Positions 17,015 through 26,661 are shown, counted from the first letter of the stretch. The stretch is 36,806 nt of DNA from Paraburkholderia tagetis (GCF_022213065.1 NZ_JAKLJA010000056.1:1-36806); one strand, 5' to 3'. Numbers and translations: made by a program. Notes: generated by a model from the sequence alone, not told the origin.

Positions 17015-17811
17015 TGGGCACCGCAGCCGCTACTGACGTTGCAACGAGCGCACGTCCCGTCGCACTTGTGACGGGCGCCCGCCGCGGCATTGGCCGGGCC
17101 ATCGCATGCGAACTTGCGCGCCGGGGCTACGACGTTGCCTTCACCGATCTTGAGGATGACGAATACACCAACGTCACCGCGCGAAGCATTGAGGCACATG
17201 GCGCGCGAGTGCTCTTCGTGCGCTCGAATCTCGGTGACGTGGCCTCGCACGCGGGGCTCGTCGAGCGTGTCGTGGAGTGGGGCGGTTCTGTCGACTGCCT
17301 CGTGAACAACGCGGGCATCGGCTCACCGGTGCGCGGCGATTTGCTGAATGTAGCGCTGGGCGGATTCGACGAGGTCCTCGGCGTGAACCTCAAGGGAACG
17401 TTCTTCCTGACGCAGGCGGTTGCGCGTCACATGATCGCCGCTTCTTCTGCACACCCGCGCTCGATTGTCACCGTGTCGTCGGTGTCCGCGACGATGGCGT
17501 CGCCCGAGCGCGCCGAGTACTGCCTTTCGAAGTCAGCGTTGCCGATGCTCACGAAGCTCTTTGCATTGCGCCTCGCGCAGGCGGGAATCGGCGTGTTCGA
17601 GGTGCGCCCCGGCATCATCCGTACGCCAATGACCGCCGGTGTCGCACAAAAGTACGAGGCGCGTTTTGCCAAGGGGCTGGTGCCGATGCAGCGCTGGGGC
17701 GAGACCGACGATGTGGCACAGGCCGTCGCGCAACTGGCGGGCGGCGCGTTGCAGTTCGCGACGGGCAGCGTGCTGCATGTCGATGGTGGCCTCTCGATTG
17801 CCGCGTTCTGA
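17011..17811 (+). CDS. Short-chain dehydrogenase/reductase (FabG-like)
   Basis: 266 residues. Rossmann motif TGARRGIG (21-28), NNAG (99-102), catalytic Ser in VTVSSVSA, and Y170xxxK174 in EYCLSK. It would interconvert a hydroxyl and a ketone using NAD(P). The start overlaps the ATPase stop (ATGATG; either ATG is possible). Being co-transcribed with a transporter suggests a catabolic dehydrogenase rather than fatty-acid synthesis. Confidence 0.92.
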   Translation: MMGTAAATDVATSARPVALVTGARRGIGRAIACELARRGYDVAFTDLEDDEYTNVTARSIEAHGARVLFVRSNLGDVASHAGLVERVVEWGGSVDCLVNNAGIGSPVRGDLLNVALGGFDEVLGVNLKGTFFLTQAVARHMIAASSAHPRSIVTVSSVSATMASPERAEYCLSKSALPMLTKLFALRLAQAGIGVFEVRPGIIRTPMTAGVAQKYEARFAKGLVPMQRWGETDDVAQAVAQLAGGALQFATGSVLHVDGGLSIAAF

Positions 17812-17822
17812 AGGTGAGCATC

Positions 17823-19505
17823 ATGAACACAGAGACGTTTGACTACATCATTACGGGTGGCGGGTCGGCCGGCTGCGTGCTCGCCAACCGCCTGAGCGCC
17901 GATCCGGCTGTGAAGGTGTTGTTGCTCGAAGCGGGTGGGTCGGACCGCAATCCGCTCTTTCATATGCCGGCCGGCTTCGCGAAGATGACGCGGGGCATTG
18001 GCTCATGGGGCTGGCATACGGTTCCCCAGAAGCATTTGAAGAACCGCGTTCTGCGCTTCACGCAGGCGAAGGTGATCGGCGGCGGTTCGTCGATCAACGC
18101 GCAGATCTACACGCGCGGCGTACCGGCCGATTATGACGAATGGGAATCGATTGGCGGCGCCACGGGCTGGAGTTATCACGACGTGTTGCCGTACTTTCGC
18201 CGGTCCGAAAACAACCAGCGCTTCGCCAACGAATTCCACGCGTACGGCGGGCCGCTCGGTGTCTCGAACCCGATCAGCCCGTTGCCGATCTGCGAAGCGT
18301 TTTTCCAGGCCGGGCAGGAGATGGGCATGCCGTTCAATGCCGACTTCAATGGCGCAAGCCAGGCCGGTCTTGGGTATTACCAGTTGACGCAGTTCAATGC
18401 GCGTCGCTCGTCTGCGGCGGTTGCGTTTCTCGAACCGGTGCTCGGTAGACCTAACCTGACCGTGCGGCTTCAGTCGCGCACGTTGCGCGTGATTGTCGAA
18501 GATGGGCGCGCCGTCGGCGTCAAGGTGGCGAGCGGCACCGATCGCACGCCGACGACGATTCGCGCAAGCCGCGAAGTCATCGTTTCGTCGGGCGCGATCG
18601 GATCGCCGCGCCTGTTGATGCATTCGGGAATCGGACCGGCGGACCATCTCGAGTCGGTAGGGATACGTACCGTTCACGACTTGCCGGGCGTAGGCGCCAA
18701 CCTCCAGGATCATCTCGATCTTTTCGTGATCGCCGAGTGCACGGGCGATCATACCTACGACAAGTACAACAGGCTCCAGCATGCCGCCTGGGCTGGGCTT
18801 CAATATCTTCTGCTGAAGAAGGGGCCGGTCGCGTCGAGCCTTTTTGAAACCGGCGGGTTCTGGTACGCCGAAGGCGCGCCGTCACCTGCGGTTCGCTCAC
18901 CCGACATCCAGTTTCACCTCGGCTTGGGCTCCGGTATCGAGGCGGGCATGGCGAAGCTGAACAACGCGGGCGTCACGTTGAATACCGCGTATCTGCGGCC
19001 GAAATCGCGTGGCACCGTGCGTCTGCCCAATGCCGATCTCAACGCGGCACCACTGATCGACCCAAACTATTGGGAAGACCCGCTGGACCGCAAGGCGGCC
19101 ATCGACGGATTGCGGCTCGCGCGCGAACTGATGAGCCAGCCGGCAATGCAGCGCTTCGTGCAGGCGGAGATTCTGCCCGGCGCGAAGGTGCGCACTGAAG
19201 CGGAACTGTTCGACTATGCCTGCGCGAACGCCAAGACCGACCATCACCCGGTCGGCACCTGCCGTATGGGGCCGGAGGCCAATCCGATGAGTGTCGTCAC
19301 GCCGGAGTTGCGGCTGATTGGCATTGAGAACCTGCGCGTCGTCGATGCGTCGGTGATGCCCTTCGTGCCGTCGTGCAACACCAACGCGCCGACGATCATG
19401 ATTGGCGAGAAGGCCGCCGACCACATTCTCGGGCGCGTGCAGCCACCCGCTCAGGCGAGTGCCGATTCGCGTCCAGCGATGACCTCCGCTTCGACCATCC
19501 ATTGA
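17823..19505 (+). CDS. GMC family FAD oxidoreductase (choline dehydrogenase-like)
   Basis: 560 residues. FAD-binding GGGSAG (12-17), GMC signature 1 around QAKVIGGGSSINAQIYTRG, signature 2 in VSSGAIGSPRLLMHSGIG, and the active-site pair His475 (DHHPVGTCRM) with Asn519 or Asn521 (CNTNAPT). It oxidises an alcohol, likely a primary alcohol, to an aldehyde with electrons passed to the respiratory chain. The frame is open far upstream (from 17277) but that part overlaps the SDR gene; ATG 17823 with AAGGTGAGC is the real start. Confidence 0.92.
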   Translation: MNTETFDYIITGGGSAGCVLANRLSADPAVKVLLLEAGGSDRNPLFHMPAGFAKMTRGIGSWGWHTVPQKHLKNRVLRFTQAKVIGGGSSINAQIYTRGVPADYDEWESIGGATGWSYHDVLPYFRRSENNQRFANEFHAYGGPLGVSNPISPLPICEAFFQAGQEMGMPFNADFNGASQAGLGYYQLTQFNARRSSAAVAFLEPVLGRPNLTVRLQSRTLRVIVEDGRAVGVKVASGTDRTPTTIRASREVIVSSGAIGSPRLLMHSGIGPADHLESVGIRTVHDLPGVGANLQDHLDLFVIAECTGDHTYDKYNRLQHAAWAGLQYLLLKKGPVASSLFETGGFWYAEGAPSPAVRSPDIQFHLGLGSGIEAGMAKLNNAGVTLNTAYLRPKSRGTVRLPNADLNAAPLIDPNYWEDPLDRKAAIDGLRLARELMSQPAMQRFVQAEILPGAKVRTEAELFDYACANAKTDHHPVGTCRMGPEANPMSVVTPELRLIGIENLRVVDASVMPFVPSCNTNAPTIMIGEKAADHILGRVQPPAQASADSRPAMTSASTIH

Positions 19506-19516
19506 GAGATCCGATC

Positions 19517-20686
19517 ATGAAGATTCGCCTTCCCAACGCAGACGGTTGCGTCGTGGACTACGTCCTCCAGCGTCCCGAACCGCTGGTCGCACCCCGACCC
19601 CCTGCTTTCAATCGCACCGCCTATGCGGCCGCGCACGTTGTCGTCGATCCGATACAACCTTACGAGTCATGGTCCGGTGCACCGGCTATCGACTGGGACA
19701 GGACGCTGGCTTTTCGCAGCTACCTCTATGGCCTGGGCTTCAAGGTAGCGGAAGCAATGGACACCGCTCAGCGCGGCATGGGGCTAGGCTGGCAGGGCGC
19801 CGCCGAGCTGATCCGCCGCAGTGTCGCACATGCGCGCCAGATTCCGGGCGCCGATCTCGCGTGCGGTGCAGGAACCGATCAGCTCGACGACAGCCGCCGG
19901 CACAGTCTGTCCGACGTGATCGCGGCCTACAAGGAGCAGTTCGACGTGGTCGAGAGCGCGGGCGGCCGCGCCATCATGATGGCGAGCCGGGCGCTGTGCG
20001 CCGCCGCCCGCTCGGCTGACGACTACAAGAGCGTCTACGACGCCGTGATCGCGGAAAGCCGCAGAAAGGTCGTGCTGCACTGGCTTGGCGACGCGTTCGA
20101 CGCCTCACTCGACGGCTACTGGGGCAGCCGTGACGTGCGCACGGCGATGGCCACCGTGCTGGAGATCATCCGGCTTCACGCGGGCAAGATCGAGGGCATC
20201 AAGATCTCGCTGCTCAATGCCGAATATGAGCGCGAACTGCGCGCGCAGTTGCCTGACGGCGTGAAGATGTACACCGGCGACGACTTCAATTACGGCGACC
20301 TGATCGCGGGTGACAGCACGGGCATTTCGCACGCGCTCCTCGGCATTTTCGATCCGATCGCACCGGTCGCAGCGAAAGCGCTGGGCCTGCTCGCGAAACA
20401 GGATTTCGAAGGCTACTGCGCAGCCATTGATCCGACCGTTGCGCTTTCGCGCGAGCTGTTCCGCGCGCCGACGCAGTACTACAAGGCTGGCGTCGTGTTT
20501 CTGGCATGGCTCAACGGACATCAGGATCACTTCTCGATGGCGGGTGGCATGGAGTCCGCGCGTTCGGTGCTGCATTTCGCGGAGGTCTTTCGCAAGGCCG
20601 ACGAAGCAGGCGTGTTGATTCGTCCCGAGTTGGCGCTCGAGCGCATGGCGCGCTTTCTGGGCGTGCGTGCAGGCGTGGAGCAATGA
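19517..20686 (+). CDS. DUF993 family protein, DHDPS-superfamily aldolase-like
   Basis: 389 residues matching DUF993, distantly related to dihydrodipicolinate synthase. I see IEGIKISL with Lys229 where DHDPS-type enzymes have the Schiff-base lysine, and MYTGDDFNYGDLIAGDSTGISHALLGIFDPIAP, which parallels the C-terminal GxDxx...GaxGxIS region. A class I aldolase or dehydratase acting on a keto acid is therefore plausible; no characterised reaction is known to me. ATG 19517 follows the GMC gene by 11 bases. Confidence 0.8.
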   Translation: MKIRLPNADGCVVDYVLQRPEPLVAPRPPAFNRTAYAAAHVVVDPIQPYESWSGAPAIDWDRTLAFRSYLYGLGFKVAEAMDTAQRGMGLGWQGAAELIRRSVAHARQIPGADLACGAGTDQLDDSRRHSLSDVIAAYKEQFDVVESAGGRAIMMASRALCAAARSADDYKSVYDAVIAESRRKVVLHWLGDAFDASLDGYWGSRDVRTAMATVLEIIRLHAGKIEGIKISLLNAEYERELRAQLPDGVKMYTGDDFNYGDLIAGDSTGISHALLGIFDPIAPVAAKALGLLAKQDFEGYCAAIDPTVALSRELFRAPTQYYKAGVVFLAWLNGHQDHFSMAGGMESARSVLHFAEVFRKADEAGVLIRPELALERMARFLGVRAGVEQ

Positions 20687-20714
20687 GACAGAAGGGCATG
20701 TGAGGAGATGGACG

Positions 20715-21275
20715 ATGTCACGACGCAACGGAACCATGCGCGACGAAACATTCGACGAGCAGGCTCGACGCACGACGCTCCCTGTGTTCAATGCCGAGGT
20801 GGCGCGCAGGCTGGGGGAGATCACCGTCAACATTGCGGCACGCCGTAGCCTGGCGGTTGCGGTGGGTCTGGCTCTGCCGGAGCGACCGTTGTACTTCTGC
20901 GCACTCGACGGCAGCAATGCGGAAAACGTCGACTGGATCCGGCGCAAGCAGAACACGGTCTTCCACTTCGAGCGCAGCTCGCTCGAAGTTGGCGTGATGC
21001 TTGAACGTGATGGACAGCGGCTGGTGTCGCTCGATTTGCCGGAGGAACACTACGCGACATATGGAGGCGGCGTGCCGCTGCGTGTGGCGGACGAGGGCAT
21101 CGTTGGCGCGATGTGCGTCTCGGGACTCGAGCACGTTGCCGATCACGAACTCGTGGTTGAGGCCCTCTGCTGGCATTTGGGCATCCCGCACTTCAACGTG
21201 ATCCTGACGCAGGTCGCAGCGACTTCGGGCCGGCACGCGAGCCATTCATCCGAACGGCGCGCGACCCGCGCCTGA
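20715..21275 (+). CDS. HbpS/GlcG-like (UPF0303-type) protein
   Basis: 186 residues. The pattern IAARRSLAVAVGLALPE, FERSSLEVGVML and GGGVPLRVADEGIVGAMCVSG...HELVVEAL matches the GlcG/HbpS fold (PF03928), often annotated UPF0303 or heme-degrading domain protein. Biochemical role uncertain; members sit in many catabolic operons. ATG 20715 follows TGAGGAGATGGACG. A frame start at 20667 would overlap the DUF993 gene and is not needed. Confidence 0.78.
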   Translation: MSRRNGTMRDETFDEQARRTTLPVFNAEVARRLGEITVNIAARRSLAVAVGLALPERPLYFCALDGSNAENVDWIRRKQNTVFHFERSSLEVGVMLERDGQRLVSLDLPEEHYATYGGGVPLRVADEGIVGAMCVSGLEHVADHELVVEALCWHLGIPHFNVILTQVAATSGRHASHSSERRATRA

Positions 21276-21318
21276 ACGAAGCACGATAACAAGCGATAAC
21301 GACACAGGAGAAACATTC

Positions 21319-22650
21319 ATGGAAGCGAATGTAGTGCGCAGTGTGATATCGCACGCGCATACCGGAGCGAAGGCTGGCACCCGCGATCTGGTCCGCGTGA
21401 TTGCGGCGAGCACGGCTGGAAGCGCGATGGAATGGTACGACTTCAGCATCTACGGCACGGCGTCCGCGCTGATCTTTGCTGATCTGTTCTTTCCGGGGCT
21501 CAGCAAGGCAGCGGGCCTGCTCGCGATTTTCGGTGCCTACGCGGCAGGATTCTTCGCGCGGCCTGTGGGCGGGCTGTTCTTCGGCTGGCTCGGCGACCGG
21601 CTTGGGCGCAAGGTCGTCCTGGTCGCAACTGTGCTGCTGATGGGCGGGTCGACGTTCTGCATCGGCCTGCTGCCGACTTATGCGAGCGCAGGCGTGTGGT
21701 CGACCGTGTGCCTGGTGGCGTTGCGGCTGTTGCAGGGCTTTGGCGCCGGCGCGGAACAGGCGGGCGCTTCGCTGATCGTCTCCGAGTTTGCTCCGGCTGA
21801 GCGGCGCGGCTTCTATGCCGCACTGCCGTTCGCGGGCTGCATCATCGGCATTCTGCTGGCCGGTGCGATGTTTACATGGGTGCAGCATCTGCCGAAGGAC
21901 GTTTTCTACGCGTACGGCTGGCGCATTCCGTTTCTCTTCAGCGCGCTGGTCGTGCTCGCGGGCATCGTGATCCGCATGCGGGTGAAGGAAAGCCCCGTGT
22001 TCGAGGACATCCAGCGTCGCGGGCATACCAGCGAGCGGCCCGTGCGCGATCTGCTGACCGATTCGCGCCGTACGCTGCTCGTGGCGTTCGGGCTGCGCGT
22101 GGGCGAGAACGGGTCGTCGTACCTGTATCAGGTGTTCGCACTCAGCTACCTGACGAAGGTGCTGCTCGTCGACAAGTCGGTCGGCACGCTCGATATCACC
22201 ATCGCGGCCGGGCTGGCTGTGGTGACGATTCCGCTGATGGGCTGGCTGTCCGACCGGTTCGGACGCCGCATCATGTATCGGCTGGCCGCGCTCTTCACCT
22301 GTGCATGGGCATTTCCCGCTTTCTGGCTCTTCAACACGAAGGATCCGGTGTGGATCATCGTCGGCATGAGCGTGGCGATTGGCGTTGGCGTGTTCGGGAT
22401 GTACGGCATACAGGGCGCGTATTTTCCGGAGTTGTTCAGTGCGCGCTATCGCTATACCGGCGTAGCGGTCAGCAAGGAGTTCGCAGCGGTGGCGTCGGGC
22501 GGCGTCGCGCCTTTCATCGCAGCGGCATTGATCGGCTGGTCGGGCGGCGCGTATTGGCCGATTGCAACCTATATCGTCGTATTGGCGGGAGTGACTTTCC
22601 TGTCAACGTTCTTTGCGCCCGAGACGCGAGGTTGCGATCTGGCCGAATGA
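21319..22650 (+). CDS. MFS transporter, metabolite:H+ symporter type
   Basis: 443 residues with 12 membrane helices. The MHS (ProP/ShiA/KgtP) subgroup signature is clear: SAMEWYDFSIYGTASAL at the first helix, GWLGDRLGRK after helix 2, and GWLSDRFGRR in the second half. It imports organic acids or similar with protons. As last gene of the operon, 43 bases after the HbpS-like gene, it gives a second uptake or export route beside the ABC system. AGGAGAAACATTC precedes the ATG. Confidence 0.9.
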   Translation: MEANVVRSVISHAHTGAKAGTRDLVRVIAASTAGSAMEWYDFSIYGTASALIFADLFFPGLSKAAGLLAIFGAYAAGFFARPVGGLFFGWLGDRLGRKVVLVATVLLMGGSTFCIGLLPTYASAGVWSTVCLVALRLLQGFGAGAEQAGASLIVSEFAPAERRGFYAALPFAGCIIGILLAGAMFTWVQHLPKDVFYAYGWRIPFLFSALVVLAGIVIRMRVKESPVFEDIQRRGHTSERPVRDLLTDSRRTLLVAFGLRVGENGSSYLYQVFALSYLTKVLLVDKSVGTLDITIAAGLAVVTIPLMGWLSDRFGRRIMYRLAALFTCAWAFPAFWLFNTKDPVWIIVGMSVAIGVGVFGMYGIQGAYFPELFSARYRYTGVAVSKEFAAVASGGVAPFIAAALIGWSGGAYWPIATYIVVLAGVTFLSTFFAPETRGCDLAE

Positions 22651-22674
22651 ATTGGCGTGTGCGGGGCGCGTTTG

Positions 22675-22746
22675 CAGGCGCCACCATAGCGGTATTGCGC
22701 TGGCGCCTGAATTCCATCTACGGCCGCTTTTCCAGCGAAAGCGGCC
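22675..22746. terminator. Two stem-loops between convergent genes
   Basis: CAGGCGCCA (22675-22683) pairs with TGGCGCCTG (22701-22709), and GGCCGCTTT (22722-22730) pairs with AAAGCGGCC (22738-22746). Both are perfect 9-bp stems in the convergent gap and the very end of the AraC-type gene. Neither has a long T-run, so termination is likely but not proven. Confidence 0.45.
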
Positions 22747-23653
22747 TGGATTCGAGGGGCCGCGACTCCTCCGGCGCCGGGTTCGCTTGTGCAAACGTAT
22801 CACGATAAGCAGCCGGGGTTGTCTGCTTCACGGCCCGGAATTGCCGGTTGAAGTTGGCGACGTTCGGAAAACCCGATCGCGCAGCAATGATGGAGACGGG
22901 CCACGCCGTCGTAACGAGCATCCGGCACGCGTGGCCAATGCGAACCCGATTCAGGTATTTGCCGACGCTTTCGCCCAGATGCTGAACGAAATAGCGGTTG
23001 AGCGTGCGCTCGGAAAGCGTTGCTGCCTCGGCCAGTTCCTGGAGCGTCAGGCGCTCGGCAAAGCGTGCGTCGATGACGCTCAATGCGCGATTCAGGCGTT
23101 CGGGTTCGTGGCCCGATGGGCGGCCCACCTGCCCTTGGCTGAAAGCGGCAGGGGAGGCGAGCGGCGTCGCGTCCCTGTCTGCGAGCTCGCACAACACGTT
23201 GAGGGCGGCGCTCAACCGCGCCCTCGGTGATTTCGACAGCAGTGCATCGGCCTGTTGACTGACCGTCAATCCGGCTTCTGGTGAAAAGGCGAGGCCGGAT
23301 GCACCGCGACGCAAAAGCTTACGGAGCGGTTCGTATTCGGGGCAGCAGTCCGCAAGGCGCCTTGCCCAGTCGCCGTTAAACCAGATCACGATCGCCACCT
23401 GCGGTGCACCGGCATCGATCGACTTGTTCGAGGCCCACGTATGCGGCAGATCCGGCGGAACGAGCACGAGGTCGTTGCCTTCGTAGTCGTCGACCGAATC
23501 GCCGATATAGCGCTTGCCACGACTGTTCATCGTGAGCGTGAGTTCGTACTCGGGATGGTGATGCAATTCGAACGGTATGCGGGGGAGCTTGCGGTGATAA
23601 ACCCGGATGGAACACCCGGCATCCATCGTGACGTGTTCGTATGCAGGTTTCAT
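22718..23653 (-). CDS. AraC family transcriptional regulator with cupin-like N-terminus
   Basis: 311 residues. The N-terminal domain has the cupin/AraC-ligand pattern FELHHHPEYELTLTMNSRGKRYIGD...LVLVPPDLPHTW. The C-terminus has the double helix-turn-helix (LTLQELAEAATLSERTLNRYFVQHL and the FPNVANFNRQFRAVKQTTPAAYR consensus). It should activate in response to a small ligand. Divergent from the DUF1479 gene with 94 bases between, so it probably controls the module at 23.7-27.7 kb. ATG 23653 chosen because the N-terminal domain begins there; the longer frame runs into the divergent gene. Confidence 0.9.
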   Translation of the reverse strand: MKPAYEHVTMDAGCSIRVYHRKLPRIPFELHHHPEYELTLTMNSRGKRYIGDSVDDYEGNDLVLVPPDLPHTWASNKSIDAGAPQVAIVIWFNGDWARRLADCCPEYEPLRKLLRRGASGLAFSPEAGLTVSQQADALLSKSPRARLSAALNVLCELADRDATPLASPAAFSQGQVGRPSGHEPERLNRALSVIDARFAERLTLQELAEAATLSERTLNRYFVQHLGESVGKYLNRVRIGHACRMLVTTAWPVSIIAARSGFPNVANFNRQFRAVKQTTPAAYRDTFAQANPAPEESRPLESRPLSLEKRP

Positions 23654-23747
23654 GGCCGGATACGCAAAGAGATTGTCTGAATTGTATATCTTCTCGGGCG
23701 CGTCGGGGGCTAAGCTTTGGGCACTACAACACACACGGAGACGCATC

Positions 23748-24995
23748 ATGGAATCCCTCCACATTGAAGATTTGCCGGCCGCAATCCGCTCGGTAAAGAA
23801 GCAACTGCGCGAGAGCCTTCCCAACTACCGGGAAGTGTTCGAGCAGGTCGACGCCGAAATCCGGCGCAAGGTCGATGTGATTACGCAGGAGCGCCAGCGC
23901 GGCGAATCGGTGATCCCGGAGATCCCGTTCGCGGACATTGCCGCGGGCCGCGTGAGCGAGCAGGCCATCGCCGCGATCAAGGAGCGCGGAGCGTGTGTTG
24001 TACGCGGCGTATTCAGCCCCGAACGAGTTGGGGCATGGGACGATGAGATCGCGCAATACGTCGAGCGTAATCGACTGGACGACAAGCTCGCCCATCGCGC
24101 CGAAGACAAGTTTTTTGGCACGCTCGCATCGAGCAAGCCGCAAATTTACGGCATTTACTGGTCTGGCCCGCAAGTCGAGGCGCGACAGTCTGCCGAGCTC
24201 ACCCAGACACGTGTCTTTTTGAACCGGCTCTGGAAGTGGGAGAGTGAAGGCCAGATTCACTTTGATCCGGACAGGGTTCCTGTCTACGCGGACCGCCTGC
24301 GCCGGCGTCCTCCGGGCTCCGAATCGCTGGGGCTCTCCGCACATTGTGATGGCGGGTCAGTGGAGCGATGGCTGGATGACAATTTCCGGCGTGTCTATCG
24401 TCACGTCTTCAGCGGTGAGTGGTGCCGGTATGATGCCTTCGACGCGGCCTGGCGGCCACAGGCGCGAGAGATCCGTTCTCCGACGGTCTGTTCGATGTTC
24501 CGCACGTTTCAGGGGTGGACCGCGCTCACTCCCCAAGGGCCGGGGGATGGAACGTTGCAGCTTGTGCCGATCGCGAACGCGATGGTGTATGTCCTGTTGC
24601 GCGCGCTTCAGGACGACGTCCCCGACGAAGATCTGTGTGGTGCAATGCCGGGCCGCGCCCTGTCTATCGATGCAAAGTGGCACGCGCCGCTTCACGAAGC
24701 GCTTTCATCCATTCCATTGATGCAGGCCGGAGATACCGTCTTCTGGCATAGCGATGTGATTCACGCGGTCGAGGACGCGCATCGTGGAACCGGATACAGC
24801 AACGTGATGTACATCGCGGCGGCGCCCGGCTGCGCGAAAAACGACGAATACCTGAAACGGCAACTGCCGACTTTCCTGCGAGGCGAAAGCCCGCCCGACT
24901 TTCCTGCCGACAACTTTGAGACCGATTTTGTTGGCCGGGCGACCGAAGACAGCCTGACGGAACTCGGAAAAACACAGCTCGGATTCGACCTCTGA
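23748..24995 (+). CDS. DUF1479 family, Fe(II)/2-oxoglutarate-type dioxygenase
   Basis: 415 residues similar to the YbiU/DUF1479 family. A plausible metal triad is seen: H-x-D in LSAHCDGGSVERW and the distal His in DTVFWHSDVIHAVED, followed by RGTGYSNVMYIAAAP, which can supply the 2-oxoglutarate-binding side chain. It would hydroxylate or oxidatively cleave a small substrate. First gene of the second catabolic module, divergent from the AraC regulator. CGGAG lies 9 bases upstream of the ATG. Substrate unknown. Confidence 0.83.
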   Translation: MESLHIEDLPAAIRSVKKQLRESLPNYREVFEQVDAEIRRKVDVITQERQRGESVIPEIPFADIAAGRVSEQAIAAIKERGACVVRGVFSPERVGAWDDEIAQYVERNRLDDKLAHRAEDKFFGTLASSKPQIYGIYWSGPQVEARQSAELTQTRVFLNRLWKWESEGQIHFDPDRVPVYADRLRRRPPGSESLGLSAHCDGGSVERWLDDNFRRVYRHVFSGEWCRYDAFDAAWRPQAREIRSPTVCSMFRTFQGWTALTPQGPGDGTLQLVPIANAMVYVLLRALQDDVPDEDLCGAMPGRALSIDAKWHAPLHEALSSIPLMQAGDTVFWHSDVIHAVEDAHRGTGYSNVMYIAAAPGCAKNDEYLKRQLPTFLRGESPPDFPADNFETDFVGRATEDSLTELGKTQLGFDL

Positions 24996-25109
24996 TCCAG
25001 CAACCCGGTATGCAACGTCCCTCGCGCGGCGACTCGCACGAGGACAGATGCGCGTCGTGGAATCGTCAGGACGACCATGGCGAGATCAATAGAAGATATG
25101 GAGACTGCA

Positions 25110-26648
25110 ATGCACGCCGACGTTGTCATCATTGGTTCGGGTGTAGGAGGGAGCGCCGTTGCATGGCAACTGGCTCAGACGGATGCGCGCGTGCTGATTA
25201 TTGAGCGCGGCGATAATCTGCCACGGGAGCTGGAGAACTGGGATGCCGAGGCCGTGTTTGGGCAGCTTCGTTACCGGACACGCGAAACCTGGCTGAACGG
25301 CGCGAACCAGCGATATCGCCCTGGTCAGTACTATTTCGTTGGTGGACATACGAAATTCTTCGGGACAGCAATGTTTCGATTCAGGGAGGCGGATTTCAGT
25401 GAGGTGCAGCACGAAGAGGGTGTCTCTCCAGCATGGCCGATCTCCTATGCGGATCTCGCGCCGTACTATGACCTCGCCGAATCGCTCTTTGGCATCAGGG
25501 GGGATGTGAGTGGGGACCCAACCGAGCCGCCGCATTGCCGCCCCTATCCGCATCCTCCCGTGCCAGACGAGCCCGCGATTGCGAAGCTGCGCCGAGCGTT
25601 CGAACGCCAGGGGCTCCATCCCTTCCATATGCCGACGTCCATTGATCTGGGTTCCGGGGGAGGCTGCATTCGTTGTGGGACCTGCGATGCCTTTCCTTGC
25701 CGCATCGATGCGAAGGGCGACGCGGAGAAATGCCTGCTACGCCCGGCCATGCGGCGCGGTTCCGTCACGCTGATGACCGGCGCACGCGTCACTCGCCTGG
25801 TGACGGACACGACGGGAAAAAGGATCGTATCGGCGGAGGTCGAATCGCGCGAAGGCCGAAAAACCGTGACCGGCGACACCTTCATACTGTCCGCCGGCGC
25901 GATCAACAGCGCAGCCTTGTTGCTTGCGTCGGCCAATTCGCGCATGCCGCAGGGCCTCGCTAACTCCTCGGGTGCAGTGGGGAGGTATTACATGAACCAC
26001 AATTGCACGGCCGTCCTCGCGATCGATCCGCGCCATGTGAACGACACCCGGTTTCCGAAAACGCTATCCGTGAACGACTTCTACTTCGGAACCGAACACG
26101 ACGAGTGGCCGCTCGGCAATATCCAGATGCTTGGCAAGATTCGCGAAGCGATGCTGCGAGGCGCGATGCCATACATGCCAACGCGCGCGCTTCGCTACCT
26201 GAGTGACCACAGTGTGGACCTGTACGCGATGTCCGAGGATCTGCCGGATCGCGATAGCCGGATCGAGTTGACGGAGCAGGGCGAGATCAGGCTTCTGTGG
26301 AAACGCACGAACCTGAAGCCGCATGCGCGACTTGTCAGGAAAGCAAAGGAAATTTTGCGTCGCTCGGGATTTCCACTCGTTGTGAGCCGTCGATTTGGTG
26401 AGGACACGCCGTCACATCAATGCGGCACGGTCCGCTTCGGTGCCGATCCTGCAGCGTCGCCGCTGGATCCGTTGTGCAAGGCGTATGACCACGACAACCT
26501 CTATGTTGTCGATGCAGGGTTCTTTCCATCGTCCGCTGCCTTGAATCCGGCGTTGACGATCGCTGCGCAAGCTTTGCGTGTGGGGGAATCGCTGTGCCGC
26601 AGCCTTGGCCCGTCGGCCACGGCTATTCAGACTGTTGAACCGACCTGA
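25110..26648 (+). CDS. GMC oxidoreductase with Cys-rich motif (glucoside/pyranose dehydrogenase-like)
   Basis: About 512 residues. FAD-binding VIIGSGVGGSAVAW at the N-terminus, a GGHTKFFGTAMFRFRE flavin-site segment, a Cys-rich stretch GCIRCGTCDAFPCRIDAKG seen in pyranose-oxidase-like and fructose/glucoside dehydrogenase-type members, and the C-terminal HQCGTVRFG...VDAGFFPSSAALNPALTIAAQALR with active-site His and Asn. I chose ATG 25110 (GGAG 6 bases upstream, DVVIIGSG close to the N-terminus); ATG 25077 and 25098 are alternatives. It would oxidise a sugar hydroxyl, possibly to a 3-keto sugar. Confidence 0.87.
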   Translation: MHADVVIIGSGVGGSAVAWQLAQTDARVLIIERGDNLPRELENWDAEAVFGQLRYRTRETWLNGANQRYRPGQYYFVGGHTKFFGTAMFRFREADFSEVQHEEGVSPAWPISYADLAPYYDLAESLFGIRGDVSGDPTEPPHCRPYPHPPVPDEPAIAKLRRAFERQGLHPFHMPTSIDLGSGGGCIRCGTCDAFPCRIDAKGDAEKCLLRPAMRRGSVTLMTGARVTRLVTDTTGKRIVSAEVESREGRKTVTGDTFILSAGAINSAALLLASANSRMPQGLANSSGAVGRYYMNHNCTAVLAIDPRHVNDTRFPKTLSVNDFYFGTEHDEWPLGNIQMLGKIREAMLRGAMPYMPTRALRYLSDHSVDLYAMSEDLPDRDSRIELTEQGEIRLLWKRTNLKPHARLVRKAKEILRRSGFPLVVSRRFGEDTPSHQCGTVRFGADPAASPLDPLCKAYDHDNLYVVDAGFFPSSAALNPALTIAAQALRVGESLCRSLGPSATAIQTVEPT

Positions 26649-26661
26649 AAGGAGACGAAAG

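Noticed and set aside
17277..17822. Upstream extension of the GMC frame giving a 742-residue product
   Set aside because: It overlaps the well-supported SDR gene in another frame, and the added sequence has no domain. ATG 17823 with a ribosome binding site fits the family start.
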